From assembly GCA_033439265.1 (NCBI GenBank), contig JAVTVX010000011.1, positions 12,276,590 through 12,340,589 on the forward strand: a DNA stretch of 64,000 bases. The letters are read 5' to 3'. Origin of the DNA: Dillenia suffruticosa (taxonomy: Eukaryota; Streptophyta; Magnoliopsida; Dilleniales; Dilleniaceae). Made by a program: the position numbers and the translations under genes. This document shows positions 1 to 10,684 of this stretch, piece after piece. Position 1 is the first letter of the stretch, and the number at the start of each line of letters is the position of its first letter. The notes beneath the pieces are model-generated. The model searched no databases and was not told where the DNA came from. It worked only from the letters and a program-made list of their open reading frames with translations.

Positions 1-159
1 ACCTACAAAAATATTATATTTTTTTAGAGCGGTAATATTTTGATAGTTAATTAGATAATTAATTAGTGTTGTCGAAAAAAATATAACATAAAGATCACGT
101 GGAAAAAAATATCATATCTCTGCGATATCATCTTCAAACATGGAAATGATAGCATTTTT

Positions 160-335
160 TTTATATTATATCAATTGGTATCTAGAGTCATGTTTCAAGT
201 AATTCGGTTCGGGATTTATAGTGATCCATTTAAGCTTCCCAATATAATTTTTTCTATACGCAAATCGCGAGTCGAATTCGAGAATTTAATTAAGAGATTT
301 AGTGTCACGTCTCACTAAACTAACTGTCCATCGAT
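160..335 (-). repeat. SINE-like retroelement copy with 16-bp target-site duplication
   Basis: The sequence between 160 and 335 is flanked by two perfect 16-bp direct repeats, AAATGATAGCATTTTT at 144-159 and 336-351. This is the mark of target-primed retrotransposition. Read on the minus strand, the insert has a tRNA-like head with a B-box-like TCGAATTCGACTC stretch, and it ends in an A-rich tail (T-rich on the plus strand near 160). Related copies occur many times in this window in both orientations. It is not a working tRNA gene, because no cloverleaf can be folded by eye. The SINE class is inferred from the head, tail and duplications. Confidence 0.75.
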
Positions 336-351
336 AAATGATAGCATTTTT

Positions 352-984
352 AAATACATAGAATGAAAATCATATTAGATATAAATTTTGAATAATTAAA
401 TTCTTGTTATTTTTATGTAAAATTGATATTAGCATTTTGCTTTTTGAGCTAAATCTCCTGTTTAACCATCTTCCGTAATTGTTTTTTCTTTGTTCTCATA
501 ATCTTACTCTAACCAAAACTCATATATATATATAGAACAGAGGAGGATAAGAAGCCACTAGCAATCTAGAAAAGAAACTCTTGAATGTAAACTGGTTTGA
601 TACGATGAGCTAAATTGTAGTAAAAATGAAAAAAAAACAGAGAGAGAGAGAGAGATTCGGAGAAAAGTGAGACAGAGGTATCAAAAGTTGCATAATAGAG
701 AGAGAAAAATGTTAAATTCATTAAAATTAATTTAAAGATCAAAACAAAATGAATGAATTATTTTGTTATAGTCACATGCCAAACATGTGATTTTAACAAC
801 AAATATTTAATAGACCGTAGATAGAAGGGCTAAAGTTTCATATGTCGAGGAGAGATCTTTGTATTTCTTTTAGTTTTTGTAATTATTTGCATTTCCGAGA
901 GAGTATTTTTGCACTTTTATCCGATAAATAATAATTTTAACTTTATTATATTATAAATTTATAATAGGTATCAAATTTTTTTGG
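352..984. other. Gene-free AT-rich stretch
   Basis: I see no coding signal here. The only notable sequence is a short (GA)n tract near 637-654, with scattered GA-rich sequence up to about 710. Confidence 0.5.
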
Positions 985-1150
985 GTTGAATGGTTAAAAG
1001 CACTCCATCCACTTAATCAGTGAACTCGACTTTGAGGTCTGGGAATGATAAAAAAGGATTTGAGAGAGCTAATTTTTAAAATGGGTCCTATAATGTTTGA
1101 ACCAGATTAATCGGATAAATTCTGAATATCAGTGGTGAAAAAAAAAATTA
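985..1150 (+). repeat. SINE-like repeat copy
   Basis: This is a degenerate plus-strand member of the family defined at 160-335. It shares the core order: a head resembling a tRNA A/B-box region, then GAGAGAGCTAAT, then GGGTCC, then AGATTAATCGGATAAATTCTGAATATC, ending with GGTG and a poly-A run at about 1137-1147. I found no clear target-site duplication. Confidence 0.55.
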
Positions 1151-1336
1151 TGATGGGTTATTTTCATCAATTATTTTACTATCTCGCGATACAAAAAATA
1201 ATTATTATTAAATAACTATCTCACAGCTATTAATTCCATAAATATCCATAGCCCAATACAGTAGACTACTCCCGCAAATAAATATGCTTAGCCGCGTAAG
1301 TGATCACAATTGGTACTACAGTTCCCACACCAGTTC

Positions 1337-1340
<4 letters not shown>

Positions 1341-1379
<39 letters not shown>

Positions 1380-1382
1380 TCA
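1341..1382 (+). repeat. (CT)n microsatellite in the 5' leader of the E2-like gene
   Basis: This is about 40 bases of nearly perfect CT dinucleotide repeat ending just before the ATG at 1384. The long Ser-Leu run it encodes in an upstream-extended frame is a translation artefact. Similar tracts lie in or near the 5' leaders of several other genes in this window. Confidence 0.9.
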
Positions 1383-1383
1383 C

Positions 1384-1907
1384 ATGGCAATTTTCTCGTT
1401 TCTAGATTCTTTAACAAAACCAAAACCCCTTCCTCCCAACAAGCGACCAATCCCACCCTGTTCCAAAGATGAAGCCCTCAAGAGGAGAGAATTTGCAAAG
1501 AGCAGAATTATAAATGAACTAATGCATTCCAAAAAAGATCCTCCATTTCACTGCAGCTGTGGACCCATCAACCAAGGCGACTGCTTCAACTGGACAGGAG
1601 CCATAATTGGTCCCTCAGAAACCCCATATGAAGGTGGTGTCTTCTTCCTCTCTATCAAGTTCACTGATCACCACCCTTTTCGTCCTCCCATTATCAATTT
1701 CCAAACTAAGGTAAGATGACTATTCAATTTTGTTCTTTTTTCTTTTTCTTCCCTTTTTTTGTCGGTTTCTTCTAATTGGGGTAGTTTCTAAGCAACGGTT
1801 GAAACCAAATTATTAAACAGGAATTAATTAATGTCAACTAAGTTTTGAAGAGATATGTTCTTTATTGTTAAATAATGGCCTGTTTAAATGTGTCAATGCA
1901 AGATAAT

Positions 1908-1944
<37 letters not shown>

Positions 1945-2672
1945 ATTTGATTAAATTCGGTTTGAACTAAATTGAATATTATGTGATAAAAATCTCCCGG
2001 CGACTATGTTTTTATAATTTGATAGCAACAAAATTTGCATACTTTTGAAGGAGAACTGAGATTTTAAATTTTTCAATGAGGTTTTCCTCATTATATATAT
2101 ATTTTAATTATGCAGTAATTATGAATAAATGTGAAATTCTCACAGAAACTTGAATTTAATTCTAAAATATGTTATCTACTAGATGAACTTTTGCTATTCT
2201 TTCTTATATATAAATATTAATTTTATAAATTCACATTCTTTTATTGGTTAGAATTGAACTCTATAATTTTGAAGAACTCATTTGATTCATAGTAAGAATT
2301 ATGCTTCATGTGATGATTTTCATTTTTTTTTTATTGGTGGGTTTTACTGTTCTTTTGGTTTGATGTCAGATTTACCATCCAAATGTGGATGTGGAAGATG
2401 GAACAATTCATTTGGACTTACTGGGAGATTATTGGAGTCCAGCACTTGAAATTCATAAGGTATTGCTATCAATATGTTCATTTCTTTCGGACCCTAATCC
2501 TGATGAAGACCCATCAAACCCTATTGCCAAACTTTACAAGAATGATAGGAAGACCTATGATAAGGTGGCAAGAATGTGGACCCTCAAGTATCAATGTCTT
2601 GATATTCTAGGGGTGGTTTGGATATTAAGTATAACATATATGATTGTCCCTTTGTTCTTTTTTAATACATGA
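1384..2672 (+). CDS. UBC-fold (E2) protein with His in place of the catalytic Cys; exons 1384-1710 and 2370-2672
   Basis: A 209-residue product is predicted. The intron 1711-2369 is GT-AG and phase 0, and it falls between the TK and YHPN segments. An N-terminal extension of about 36 residues precedes the UBC fold (about 38-184). Family features seen: the KDPP turn (51-54), GPSETPYEGG (77-85), the HPN motif (112-114), WSPALEI (131-137), VLLSICSFLSDPNPD (140-154) and a C-terminal W-x-x-KY (179-183). In active E2 enzymes the motif after HPN reads GSICLD, with Cys forming the ubiquitin thioester. Here it reads GTIHLD, with His at 123 (codon CAT). The nearest relatives by eye are UBC8-type E2s. 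After residue 184 comes a hydrophobic tail, about 186-207, that could be a membrane anchor or simply read-through to a late stop. The Met at 1384 was chosen because upstream in-frame sequence is the (CT)n tract. The gene may be a UEV-like non-catalytic E2 or a decaying paralogue; the intact frame and splice sites argue against an old pseudogene. Confidence 0.85.
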
Positions 2673-3114
2673 AATTATCTAATGAGTTGCCTTTTATGTA
2701 TTTTCATAAGGGTTTGTTTTAATTTCTTAGACTAGGGTTTATGATATTTGACATGGAGAATTATTTGGCAATGGAAACTGTGATGTTATTTTTCATTATC
2801 TCCTGTTTTCCATTATCCTATGTTGCATTTTATCACCAATATTTTAATTCCTGTAGATAAAAACTGTGATGTTAAAAGATTCTAGTCTCATGGTTCTGAG
2901 TAATGTAAGAGTAGGTCGGGAGAAGCCCCCTCCCCAGAAAAGTCAAAATAAGAAATGTATTGAAAATTATCTAATAATATTAATATGCTACAAAGAAAAA
3001 AACATATACAAAGAGGCTAAAATGGAAAAAAAGGAGGGAGAGAGAGAGAGGACAATCATAGAATCAATAATTTGTTGGTATGACAAGAAAGACGTTATAA
3101 TCCCATATCAAAAA
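2673..3114. other. 3' flank of the E2-like gene, no further gene seen
   Basis: This stretch is AT-rich and probably includes the 3' UTR of the E2-like gene. Short open frames here have no recognisable similarity. Confidence 0.45.
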
Positions 3115-3245
3115 TCAAAATTCGAGTTTTGATAGTGATAAAATCGACGTTAGGAGAGTTTTTTTTCTGATTGGGACCCGATAAATTAATCAGAATAAAA
3201 CTCTAAATACTCGACGGTGATGATGAATTAGGGATAAAAATAAAA
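3115..3245 (+). repeat. SINE-like repeat copy, 5'-truncated
   Basis: This shares the 3' half of the SINE-like family: CGACGTTAGGAGAG, then GGGACCCGAT, then AATTAATCAGAATAAAACTCTAAATACTCGACGGTGATGA. The head is missing, as expected for incomplete reverse transcription or later loss. Confidence 0.55.
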
Positions 3246-3839
3246 ATGACAATTATAGAAATATTCTGTACTACAATTTCAACGAAAAGGGTCCACCTCT
3301 GAGAAGTGAGAGGATGATCATGACTTTGAGCTGTACTTGAACAATTAAAGTTAGAAGTATCAGATAAATTCGGAGTTCATTTTCAACTTGCCATACTAAG
3401 AAAAGGTGTTGATCTTTTTATGCATTGTTGATTCCATAATGTGACCTAAACTTCATTTAAGTGGGTTATGCTGGCTGTGATGAATAAATATTATTGGATA
3501 GATAAAACAGAAATCAATGTATGAAGGAGTATCATTATGGGATACAGAGAAGCGTATGTTCTTAACTAAACAAATTGAAACTTGATATATGTTATTAATT
3601 ATACATTGGGTAACAATCAACATCATTATCTTATATTTGTCCCTTATTTTCATCCTTATCCTTTTGAATTTTTAATTGCATTTTTGCATCTTATTTTTCA
3701 TTGGGTCCTCTACCACCTCAAACAACCTTTGAAAGCAAGAAAATCTCAAAAACAAGAGAGAAGATTGAGAAAAACTTCATTAAAATGGGGCTAGTATCCA
3801 AAATTCATATCTCACTGTAAAATGACCCAAATCCGATTC

Positions 3840-4022
3840 TTTTTTTTTGGTCCTCAATCAATTAATATATAAAATTATATTCTAATTAATTCAACTCAAA
3901 TTATTTTCGAACCTTTTTTAGAGAAATCTCTTTTAAAATAATTCAATTTATTTTTAAAATTTGAATCCGAATTTTAATTAAGGAATCTAACGTCGTTTCT
4001 ATTATATTAACTGTCCGTTAAT
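3840..4022 (-). repeat. SINE-like repeat copy with imperfect target-site duplication
   Basis: This is a minus-strand family member with its poly-A tail (poly-T on plus) at about 3840-3848. It is bounded by similar 15-mers, ACCCAAATCCGATTC (3825-3839) and ACCCAAATTTGATCA (4023-4037). The duplication has a few mismatches, so the insertion is older than the one at 160-335. Confidence 0.6.
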
Positions 4023-4135
4023 ACCCAAATTTGATCATTCTGACATCCTCTGCCTCTTACAAATATTTCAGCCTAATTGGACCGTTCACTTGATTAGAAT
4101 TGCATAATAAACCCTTTTTCTAGAATTTGAAGAGT

Positions 4136-4161
4136 TTCTCTCTCTCTCTCTCTCTCTCTCT
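4136..4161 (+). repeat. (CT)n microsatellite
   Basis: A simple CT tract in intergenic DNA. No gene start is recognised beside it. Confidence 0.85.
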
Positions 4162-5540
4162 TTTTACTCTTTCCCACTCCACCAATTTTCTAATTTTTAG
4201 ACCTATATTTGACAACTGAAAATAAGGTTATTTTCACTCTAAGTGGGATTTGTAGTTGGGCCAGAAATAATCCCCAAATTTTGGAATTGGTCCACTTAGG
4301 AAGGGAGCCCAAAACCCAACATATTTTTCGGTCAAAAAAATCATTATCAAGTATTATACATTTTAAATAATGCATTTTTTAAAAATGTTTGGTTAAAGGA
4401 ATTTTTGGAAGGCATTTTGTCAAAAATGTATTTTTCAATTTATCACAAGAAAAGTAGAATTTTAAAAAAGCGAGATTTTGTTATTTTTGCTCGTTTAAAA
4501 TTAATTTTTGACCTCAAATTTTAGGTTAGTTTATAAAAAGTCACTTATTTTTTAAGTATTGATCACAGTAGCTCGAGTTGTCCCCAAAGAAATAGTCTAA
4601 TGGTCAGAACTCCTTCCCTCAATCCCATGATTGGGCTCAAGTTTTCTACAATTTACGAAGTTAGCTTTTTGTCAAATTGGTATATAATAATTGAGAGAGA
4701 GAGAGAGGGGTTTGGGAGAAAAAGTGAAATTTCTAATAATTTAAATTTTAATTTTAGGAAGCATTTTCAGTTAAAGTTAGGATTATATTAGGGGATAGGA
4801 AAGTGACTTCAACTTTAAAATTATTTATCAAATTGACAAATAAGCTAAGTTGGTAAAGGAAAAAATTTAAACCATTTTTCTCAATATTAAAAAATAGAAA
4901 TAGATTATTGTTTTTTTAATTGACCTTAATTTTAGTAACTTTTACAGAAATCTTAATTTAAAAAAACTTACCATCTAAAATCATAATTACAAATAAAATG
5001 TTATTTTTCAATTTGAAAAGTTCAATATTTTACATTTTTTCCCCCAAAGTTTTGAAATTTTGATCCAAACACAAATTTTGAAAATGCATTTCTTACTTAC
5101 AAAATTCATTTTTGTAAAATCACTAATATAATATATAATGAGCATCCATAATACTTTCCAAGCGCCACTTTTGTTTTCAAATGGTTTGTTCTGAGTTTAC
5201 ATGAAAATGAAAATGAAAATGAAACAATACCCGCTTTGTAAAAATAAAACAAACGGAAATGTGGGGAAATATATAAATATGAAAAAATAAATATTTTTAT
5301 ATAAATATTAATTATTTTACGAAGATAATAAAATAATCATATTTTATCACAAAAAATTTAAAATCATTATATAGGTAATCATTAATTATAAAAAACATAA
5401 AAAAAATTATAATTAAATAAGTAAATAATTTATTAAATATAAAAAATATCAGTTGTTTTAAATATTAATTAATTTAGTGTGTAAAAATATTTTAAAAATA
5501 TAGAAACGTTAATATTGAGAAGTTCCGTCTATCATAGTTT
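4162..5540. other. Gene-free AT-rich stretch
   Basis: I see no convincing coding region. The stretch holds homopolymer runs, a short (GA)n tract near 4694-4706 and AT-rich low-complexity DNA from about 5250 to 5500. Confidence 0.45.
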
Positions 5541-5870
5541 TCTTTTTTTTTTTTTTTTTTTTTTTTAAGAAAGAAGCTCCAAACAGAGAGCCCAACAAAA
5601 CCACTACAAGCCCAAACACTCGGCCCTACAAGGCCTATTCCCTCCTATCCCGAGAATCCCATCCCCCGCTAAGTCTTCAGACAAAAACTTGAGCAGTTCC
5701 TGAGGAAGATCTTCCAAAACTGTGACACTAGGCGCAGCTCTGAATCCCAATTTGGCGAGGGCGTCTGCACTACCATTCACTTCTCAGAAAACACGGGAGA
5801 CTTGACATACTCCCAGCTCATCCATCAAAACAATTCAAGTCTCACAACCTTCCACTAGTAATTAGGATTC
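5541..5870 (-). mobile_element. 5'-truncated LINE remnant, RNase H end and poly-A tail
   Basis: Read on the minus strand, about 5840 to 5590 gives one continuous frame with the segment EVNGSADALAKLG, followed by SVTVLEDLPQELLKFL. This is the usual C-terminal end of the RNase H-like domain in plant LINE polyproteins. A single in-frame TGA precedes EVNG, where an Arg codon is likely (CGA to TGA). A long poly-T run at 5547-5566 is the poly-A tail of the element. The rest of the element is absent, so it is a dead, heavily 5'-truncated copy. A related RNase H-like gene fragment from the host cannot be excluded. Confidence 0.6.
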
Positions 5871-6252
5871 CAAAATTTAATTATAAATCTAAACTTTCAA
5901 CAAACCCGTCTTTGTATCTTCTCGGGGAACAAAATTATCTTATTAATCTATTCTTTTTTTTAAAAAAAAATCTATACAGATGATTTTGGATCTATAATTA
6001 GAAATTACTAAAAAAAAAAAAGAAAAAACCAATCAACATTAATTAATTTATTTTTATTTTAAATTTTTAAACGAGTCTTTTGTGTTACTTAAGTCATCAT
6101 TTCTTTTAGGAATTTTTATTAGAAAGCAAAAATATTAAAGAAAAATATGGTTATAAGTTATAATGTATATGTAATTTCTTCTTTTTTTTTTCACATGTAA
6201 TAATATTAATAATATAATTTTAAGCATACTATCAATTAGACTCGTGGACCAA

Positions 6253-6440
6253 ACTTTTTTAAATTGACTGATTAAGTATTTTATCCCCTTAGTCAGAGAT
6301 CTTGACTTTGAATTGTGGGAATAATAAAAAAGGATTTGGGAGAGTTAATCTCTAAAATAGATCTCATAATACTTTTAAATTAATCTGATAAAATCTGAAT
6401 ATCGATGATAAAAAATAAATAAATAAATAAATAAATAAAT
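6253..6440 (+). repeat. SINE-like repeat copy with A-rich (AAAT)n tail
   Basis: This is a plus-strand family member containing GGGAGAGTTAATCTCTAAAATAG and ATTAATCTGATAAAATCTGA, ending in an (AAAT)n tail at about 6413-6442. Possible imperfect target-site duplications are ACTCGTGGACCAA (6239-6251) and ACTTGTGGCCAAG (6443-6455). Confidence 0.6.
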
Positions 6441-6455
6441 AAACTTGTGGCCAAG

Positions 6456-6619
6456 CCTGCCTTTTGGGTGACCTCGACCTTCTCATTTGGGTCCAAGACT
6501 CAATTCCGGGTCCGAGTTTACCTGTTTTGAGCGGGTTTGGAGTGATGATGCTGGGTTGGAGCGATGATGTTATGCTTGATTACCGGATCCTAAACTCGGT
6601 AAGACCCATATTAAAATAA

Positions 6620-6650
<31 letters not shown>

Positions 6651-7489
6651 TATAGCTAAAAATTAAGAAATACAAAAATATTAAAAATATTATTAAAGTA
6701 TTTTAAAATACTATTTGTTGCTTCCAAAAGATTTATGATTACCCCTTCCACAGTCTCTCTTTTATATTTTATATTTTGTTTCTTAAATTAAATTTACACC
6801 AATATAGTGTCTTATACCAACAATCACGTCAGCAATTGGGCTAAAATTAGCAGGTCGCAGACACACCGGCGTTGCGCGGTGTGTGCCGCGATAAAAAACA
6901 ATTAAATGCAATTATAATTTATTAGATTTATAATATATTTATCAAATTATAGATATCACAATTCAAAATATTAATATTTTGATTATAATAAATATTTTTT
7001 ATAATTAAAAAAAGATTTAATAGATTTGAGAGTTTTTAAATTTTGAAATCAAAACAGCTCACTTAAATACACTCAGATCCATAGTAAAATATGGATATCT
7101 GAGTTTTAATAGTAAAGCATGAGATGAAAGTGGTGAACAACTACTAAGTAAGAATGTGTATAGGTTTAAACAACTTTTTAACTTCTTGAGAGAGAGATTA
7201 CGTGTTACTCATATGAGAGAATGACTGCACCCATTAGTTTTTTTCTTTTATATTTAGACTAGTTATTGTCTCATGATATCGTACGGGATACCTATAAAAT
7301 GTAGATTATATTTTTCATTGTATAAATATTTGTTAGATTTATAATTAATTTAATATTTAAATTAAATTATTATCTATATTAATAAAAAATATAACATAGG
7401 AAAAGAAAAGAGTACAATCACTACGTTCTAAAAAGGCCCGATGAATGAATTAAAAAAAAAAAAAGATAGTAAATGGAGTAAGAAGATAA
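6456..7489. other. Gene-free AT-rich stretch
   Basis: No gene is seen. The stretch contains an (AT)n microsatellite at about 6628-6654 and low-complexity DNA. Confidence 0.45.
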
Positions 7490-8490
7490 TAAAAATAAAG
7501 GAACGACTATGTGGGGTTAAAAAAAATTATGTCAAGAAAAGATGAAAGATTTAAAAGAAAAAAAGGTAAAAAATAAAAAAGTAAGAATGAATAAAAAAAT
7601 AACATATGATCTAAAATTAAAGAGACAATAATATGTAAGGCAAAAAAAAAAGAGAAAAGATCTATATTTAAAAAAACAAAAGATTCAAATGAAAAAAAAA
7701 ACTATTGGGTCAAAAGAAGAAGGGTTTAACCAACACTTGTTGGCGTAAGTGGGAAGATTATCTTTGTTCTTTAATTAGGTCAGGAGTTCCCTCTGAATAC
7801 GAAAAAAATAATATTAGGAGACATTTCGCTCAAATGAGACCCGACAGTCAAGTTGATCCGGATTAGTCGGGGTAAAATTTCAGATGTCGGATGGTGACCT
7901 AGTCATAGGAAAAAAAAAAAAAGAAGGGTTTGAATGGACAAGTGGGACAAAAAATGGAGAAACTTATATCCAAAAAAGGAAGGACTTAAGGGAAAAAGGT
8001 GAAAAAAAAATAAAAATAAAAAGAGAAAGGGTTTGAATAAGAAAAAAGGATAAAAAAACAGAGAGGAGGGACCTATATAAAAAAATAAAAAAAAATTGTG
8101 GTCTAAATAAAGGACGATCATCCGAGCGTGACATGGACAAGTGGGGAAAAAAGTAAAAGGAGAAAAAACTATATTAAAAAAATGAAAGACTTAAATAAAA
8201 AAAAGAACCGGGTAAAAAGAATAAAAAGAGAATGGATATGAACGGATAAAAAATGATCAAAAATAGAGAAAGGAGAAGAACAAAAAAATTAAAAAAAAAA
8301 CCTGTGGTCAACAAGTGGGGGGAAAATACAAAATGGAAAAATCTAAGTCTAAAAAAAAATGAAGGATCTAAACAAAAAATAAAATCGGGTAAAAAAAATT
8401 AAAAGGGAAAGGGTCCGAATGAAATAAATTCGAGTCAAAAAATGGAAGGATTCAAATGCAAAAAGAAAAAATTTGGGGTAAAAAAAATTG
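7490..8490 (+). repeat. Degenerate purine-rich tandem array, unit about 180-200 bp
   Basis: Recognisable unit starts containing a GACAAGTGGG-like phrase recur near 7937, 8133 and 8312. Each is followed by AAAAAATGGA-like sequence, a GGAAGGACTTAA-like phrase and a GGGTTTGAAT-like phrase. Earlier, more diverged units lie at about 7500-7727. The plus strand is strongly enriched in A and G throughout. A SINE-like element has inserted within the array at 7728-7920. The reading frames on the opposite strand (Phe/Leu-rich) are composition artefacts. Confidence 0.55.
7728..7920 (+). repeat. SINE-like element nested in the tandem array, with 11-bp duplication
   Basis: The insert is bounded by AAGAAGGGTTT at 7717-7727 and 7921-7931. 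It carries the best preserved 3' part of the family (GGATTAGTCGGGGTAAAA, then CAGATGTCGGATGGTGACC) and ends in a run of about 13 A. Removing it together with one copy of the duplication joins the flanking array sequence smoothly into a phrase resembling other array units. Confidence 0.75.
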
Positions 8491-8639
8491 GGATGACCAA
8501 ACCCAAGAGTGTTTTTCTCATATACTTAGACGAAGGAAAGTCCGAATAGGAGAGTAGCAAGAGAAGTCGTCAAAGCACTTTCACCGGTTAAGAGTATACC
8601 AAAGAACAATTTTTTTCACAAACTCCAGTTGAACGACCG

Positions 8640-8795
8640 AATACTATTATTTTATATAAAATTTTGAATTCGAATAATATCTATGAAAAAAATAAGTATT
8701 TCAAAAATTATCTCTTAAATATCCAATCTAATTTGAATCAGATTTAATCAAATTTGATATAATTATCGGATACTGATAATTAAAAAAAAAAATTG
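8640..8795 (+). repeat. SINE-like repeat copy
   Basis: A degenerate plus-strand family member. It contains TTGAATTCGAATAAT (B-box-like region), then GATTTAATCAAATTTGATAT, then TTATCGGATACTGATAATT and a poly-A run near 8781-8791. Confidence 0.5.
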
Positions 8796-9389
8796 TTTGG
8801 GCCGGAGTTGGACAAAAGTGTTAAGTGAACGAGGGAGTGCAACTTTCAAATTGCCATAATAAGAATGAGAAGAACGCGAACGAAGCTTGGATAGAAAAGA
8901 TCTACATTCACTTGATTCATGATGTGGTAATTAAATGGTACGTATTATTTTTGCACCTCCCCCCCCGTCCCCCCAAAAAAAAATGTTGCAGGTGTACATG
9001 TGAAGCCATAATAAGACAACCTGATTACTCCTTTCACATGTGCAAAAGTTACAAGAGGAATCTGCGGTGGTTAGTAAGTGATGATATTTTCGGTTCCTAT
9101 TAGATTTCACCTAATAGATTGTCTTTATGCAAGTCCTTTGGGTGATTTGTCGACAAGTCCATTGGGTGTTCCGACCCAACTCGGATGGTCGAGAGAGGGG
9201 CTAGCCAGTTAGATCCGTCGGGTGATTTTTTAGCGGTGCCCTCCTCGTTACGGCTCATACTGCCCAACGAAATGGTCTTTCAAATAATCAATGTGGCGTT
9301 AATAAAGAAGTGGAGGATCAAAAGTCCTCCGTTGCATAGGGTACTCCCTTTGCATGGAGTACCCTATCATCAAGTATACAGTCCAATTT
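8796..9389. other. No gene recognised
   Basis: An open frame of 92 codons at 8825-9103 and another at 9185-9403 show no family motif and contain low-complexity sequence. I do not call them genes. Confidence 0.4.
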
Positions 9390-9550
9390 CCACCTATGGA
9401 TAATTGGTTAAATCTTTTAATTAAATTTTGAATTTAAAATTTAAAAAAAATATATGTCGAGAGAGTTTCTCTTAAATTAAAATTAGTAATATTTAGATTA
9501 AATTAATTAAAATATAATTTTAAATATAAATTAATTATTAAAAAAATATA
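9390..9550 (+). repeat. SINE-like repeat copy, strongly diverged
   Basis: This weakly matches the family order: TTTTAATTAAATTTTGAATTTAA, then GTCGAGAGAGTTTCTC, then TTAGATTAAATTAATTAAAAT. It is AT-rich, so the assignment is tentative. Confidence 0.35.
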
Positions 9551-10684
9551 AACCTATTTACAAATGGGATAGACTCGAAATCACCTTCAAAGTGAGTTGA
9601 ATGTACGTTGTTGACCATATCTGGCAAATCTAATCAATCCTGGAATTGCTTTTGGACAACCACGCCTGTAAGTATTCCTATTCTCTTGTAGTGATTTGCT
9701 CAATTAGATACCGATGATACCAAGCCCAAATCCCATCGAAGCCTAAATCTCATTGGGCCTATTAAGCTACAACCATTCCCATAAAATATCAAGCCATCTC
9801 TTAGACCAACCCGAAAGTACCTTGAATCTCTCGGTCCCTTCAATCACTATGAAAACAATTCTTATTAAATTTAAATATTTATTAATTTGATATGAATTTA
9901 TCACAATTTCTCTCTATTAAGAAGTAAATCTCCTAATAATGAAAACTTCCTTATTTTTCACGACAACTACCGAAACATTTCTATTTCGAAAATTCTCAAA
10001 TCTACAGAAAGTGTGTGACTACGATTCTTGAAATCTTGAGAGATTTTCAATAATTTTCCTACAAGATAAGTAGGGTTTTTATATTTCTATGTATGTACGA
10101 TACTTTTATACATGTTATATATATAAAACAAAGACAATTTGTTAAGTGTGTATATTTCTCTACACATGCAAATTACATGAGATTTAGAATCTTTCGATCC
10201 TTTTCTTTTTATCACTCTTTTTAATTTAAACGTAGTAAGTTATTCAATCGAGCCACCTCACAATGGATATTTTGCAGGAATTCACACCGAAGACAACTCA
10301 ACAGACATTATCTCACTGATTCTCGTTTAGGTCAAAAGGATGATCTTCTGTAAAATCATTTTTTACTTCAACAGATAGGATTTTATCTGGTGCCTGCTTA
10401 TCAAGTACAAGTACCCTGTAGGTCTTGCTAATAAGAACTATAAGAATAATGATTAAAGTTTCTATCTTTCTTGTTAAAAAAAGTACCCACAACCCACAAT
10501 GCTATCTTTTACAAATAACAAGAAAATACGAGCAGTTGGACAAGGCCAATGCCGCCTAACTAAACATTTTAATTTCCAAATGAAATATTTCTCACAGCTT
10601 TAAATAAACAGAACTGCCAATAGCCTAGTTAACAGAGAAGTAACACTTCTGACGGTAAGCTATATGAATTGCTGAGATTATAAT
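9551..10684. other. No gene recognised
   Basis: I see no domain or convincing exon on either strand. Confidence 0.4.

Noticed and set aside
160..335. A functional tRNA gene in the SINE heads
   Set aside because: Only B-box-like segments are recognisable. No full acceptor, anticodon and T arms could be paired, and the element carries a long non-tRNA body with an A tail.
1284..1472. Ser-Leu repeat proteins encoded across (CT)n tracts here and at about 12.8-13.1, 15.2-15.5, 17.6-17.8, 43.7-43.9, 55.9-56.2 and 58.3-58.7 kb
   Set aside because: They are translations of microsatellites in leaders, introns or intergenic DNA, and the family-conserved starts lie downstream of the tracts.
7903..8121. 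Phe/Leu-rich 72-codon membrane protein on the minus strand
   Set aside because: It is the reverse of the purine-rich tandem array, and its composition is fully explained by T/C-rich repeats.
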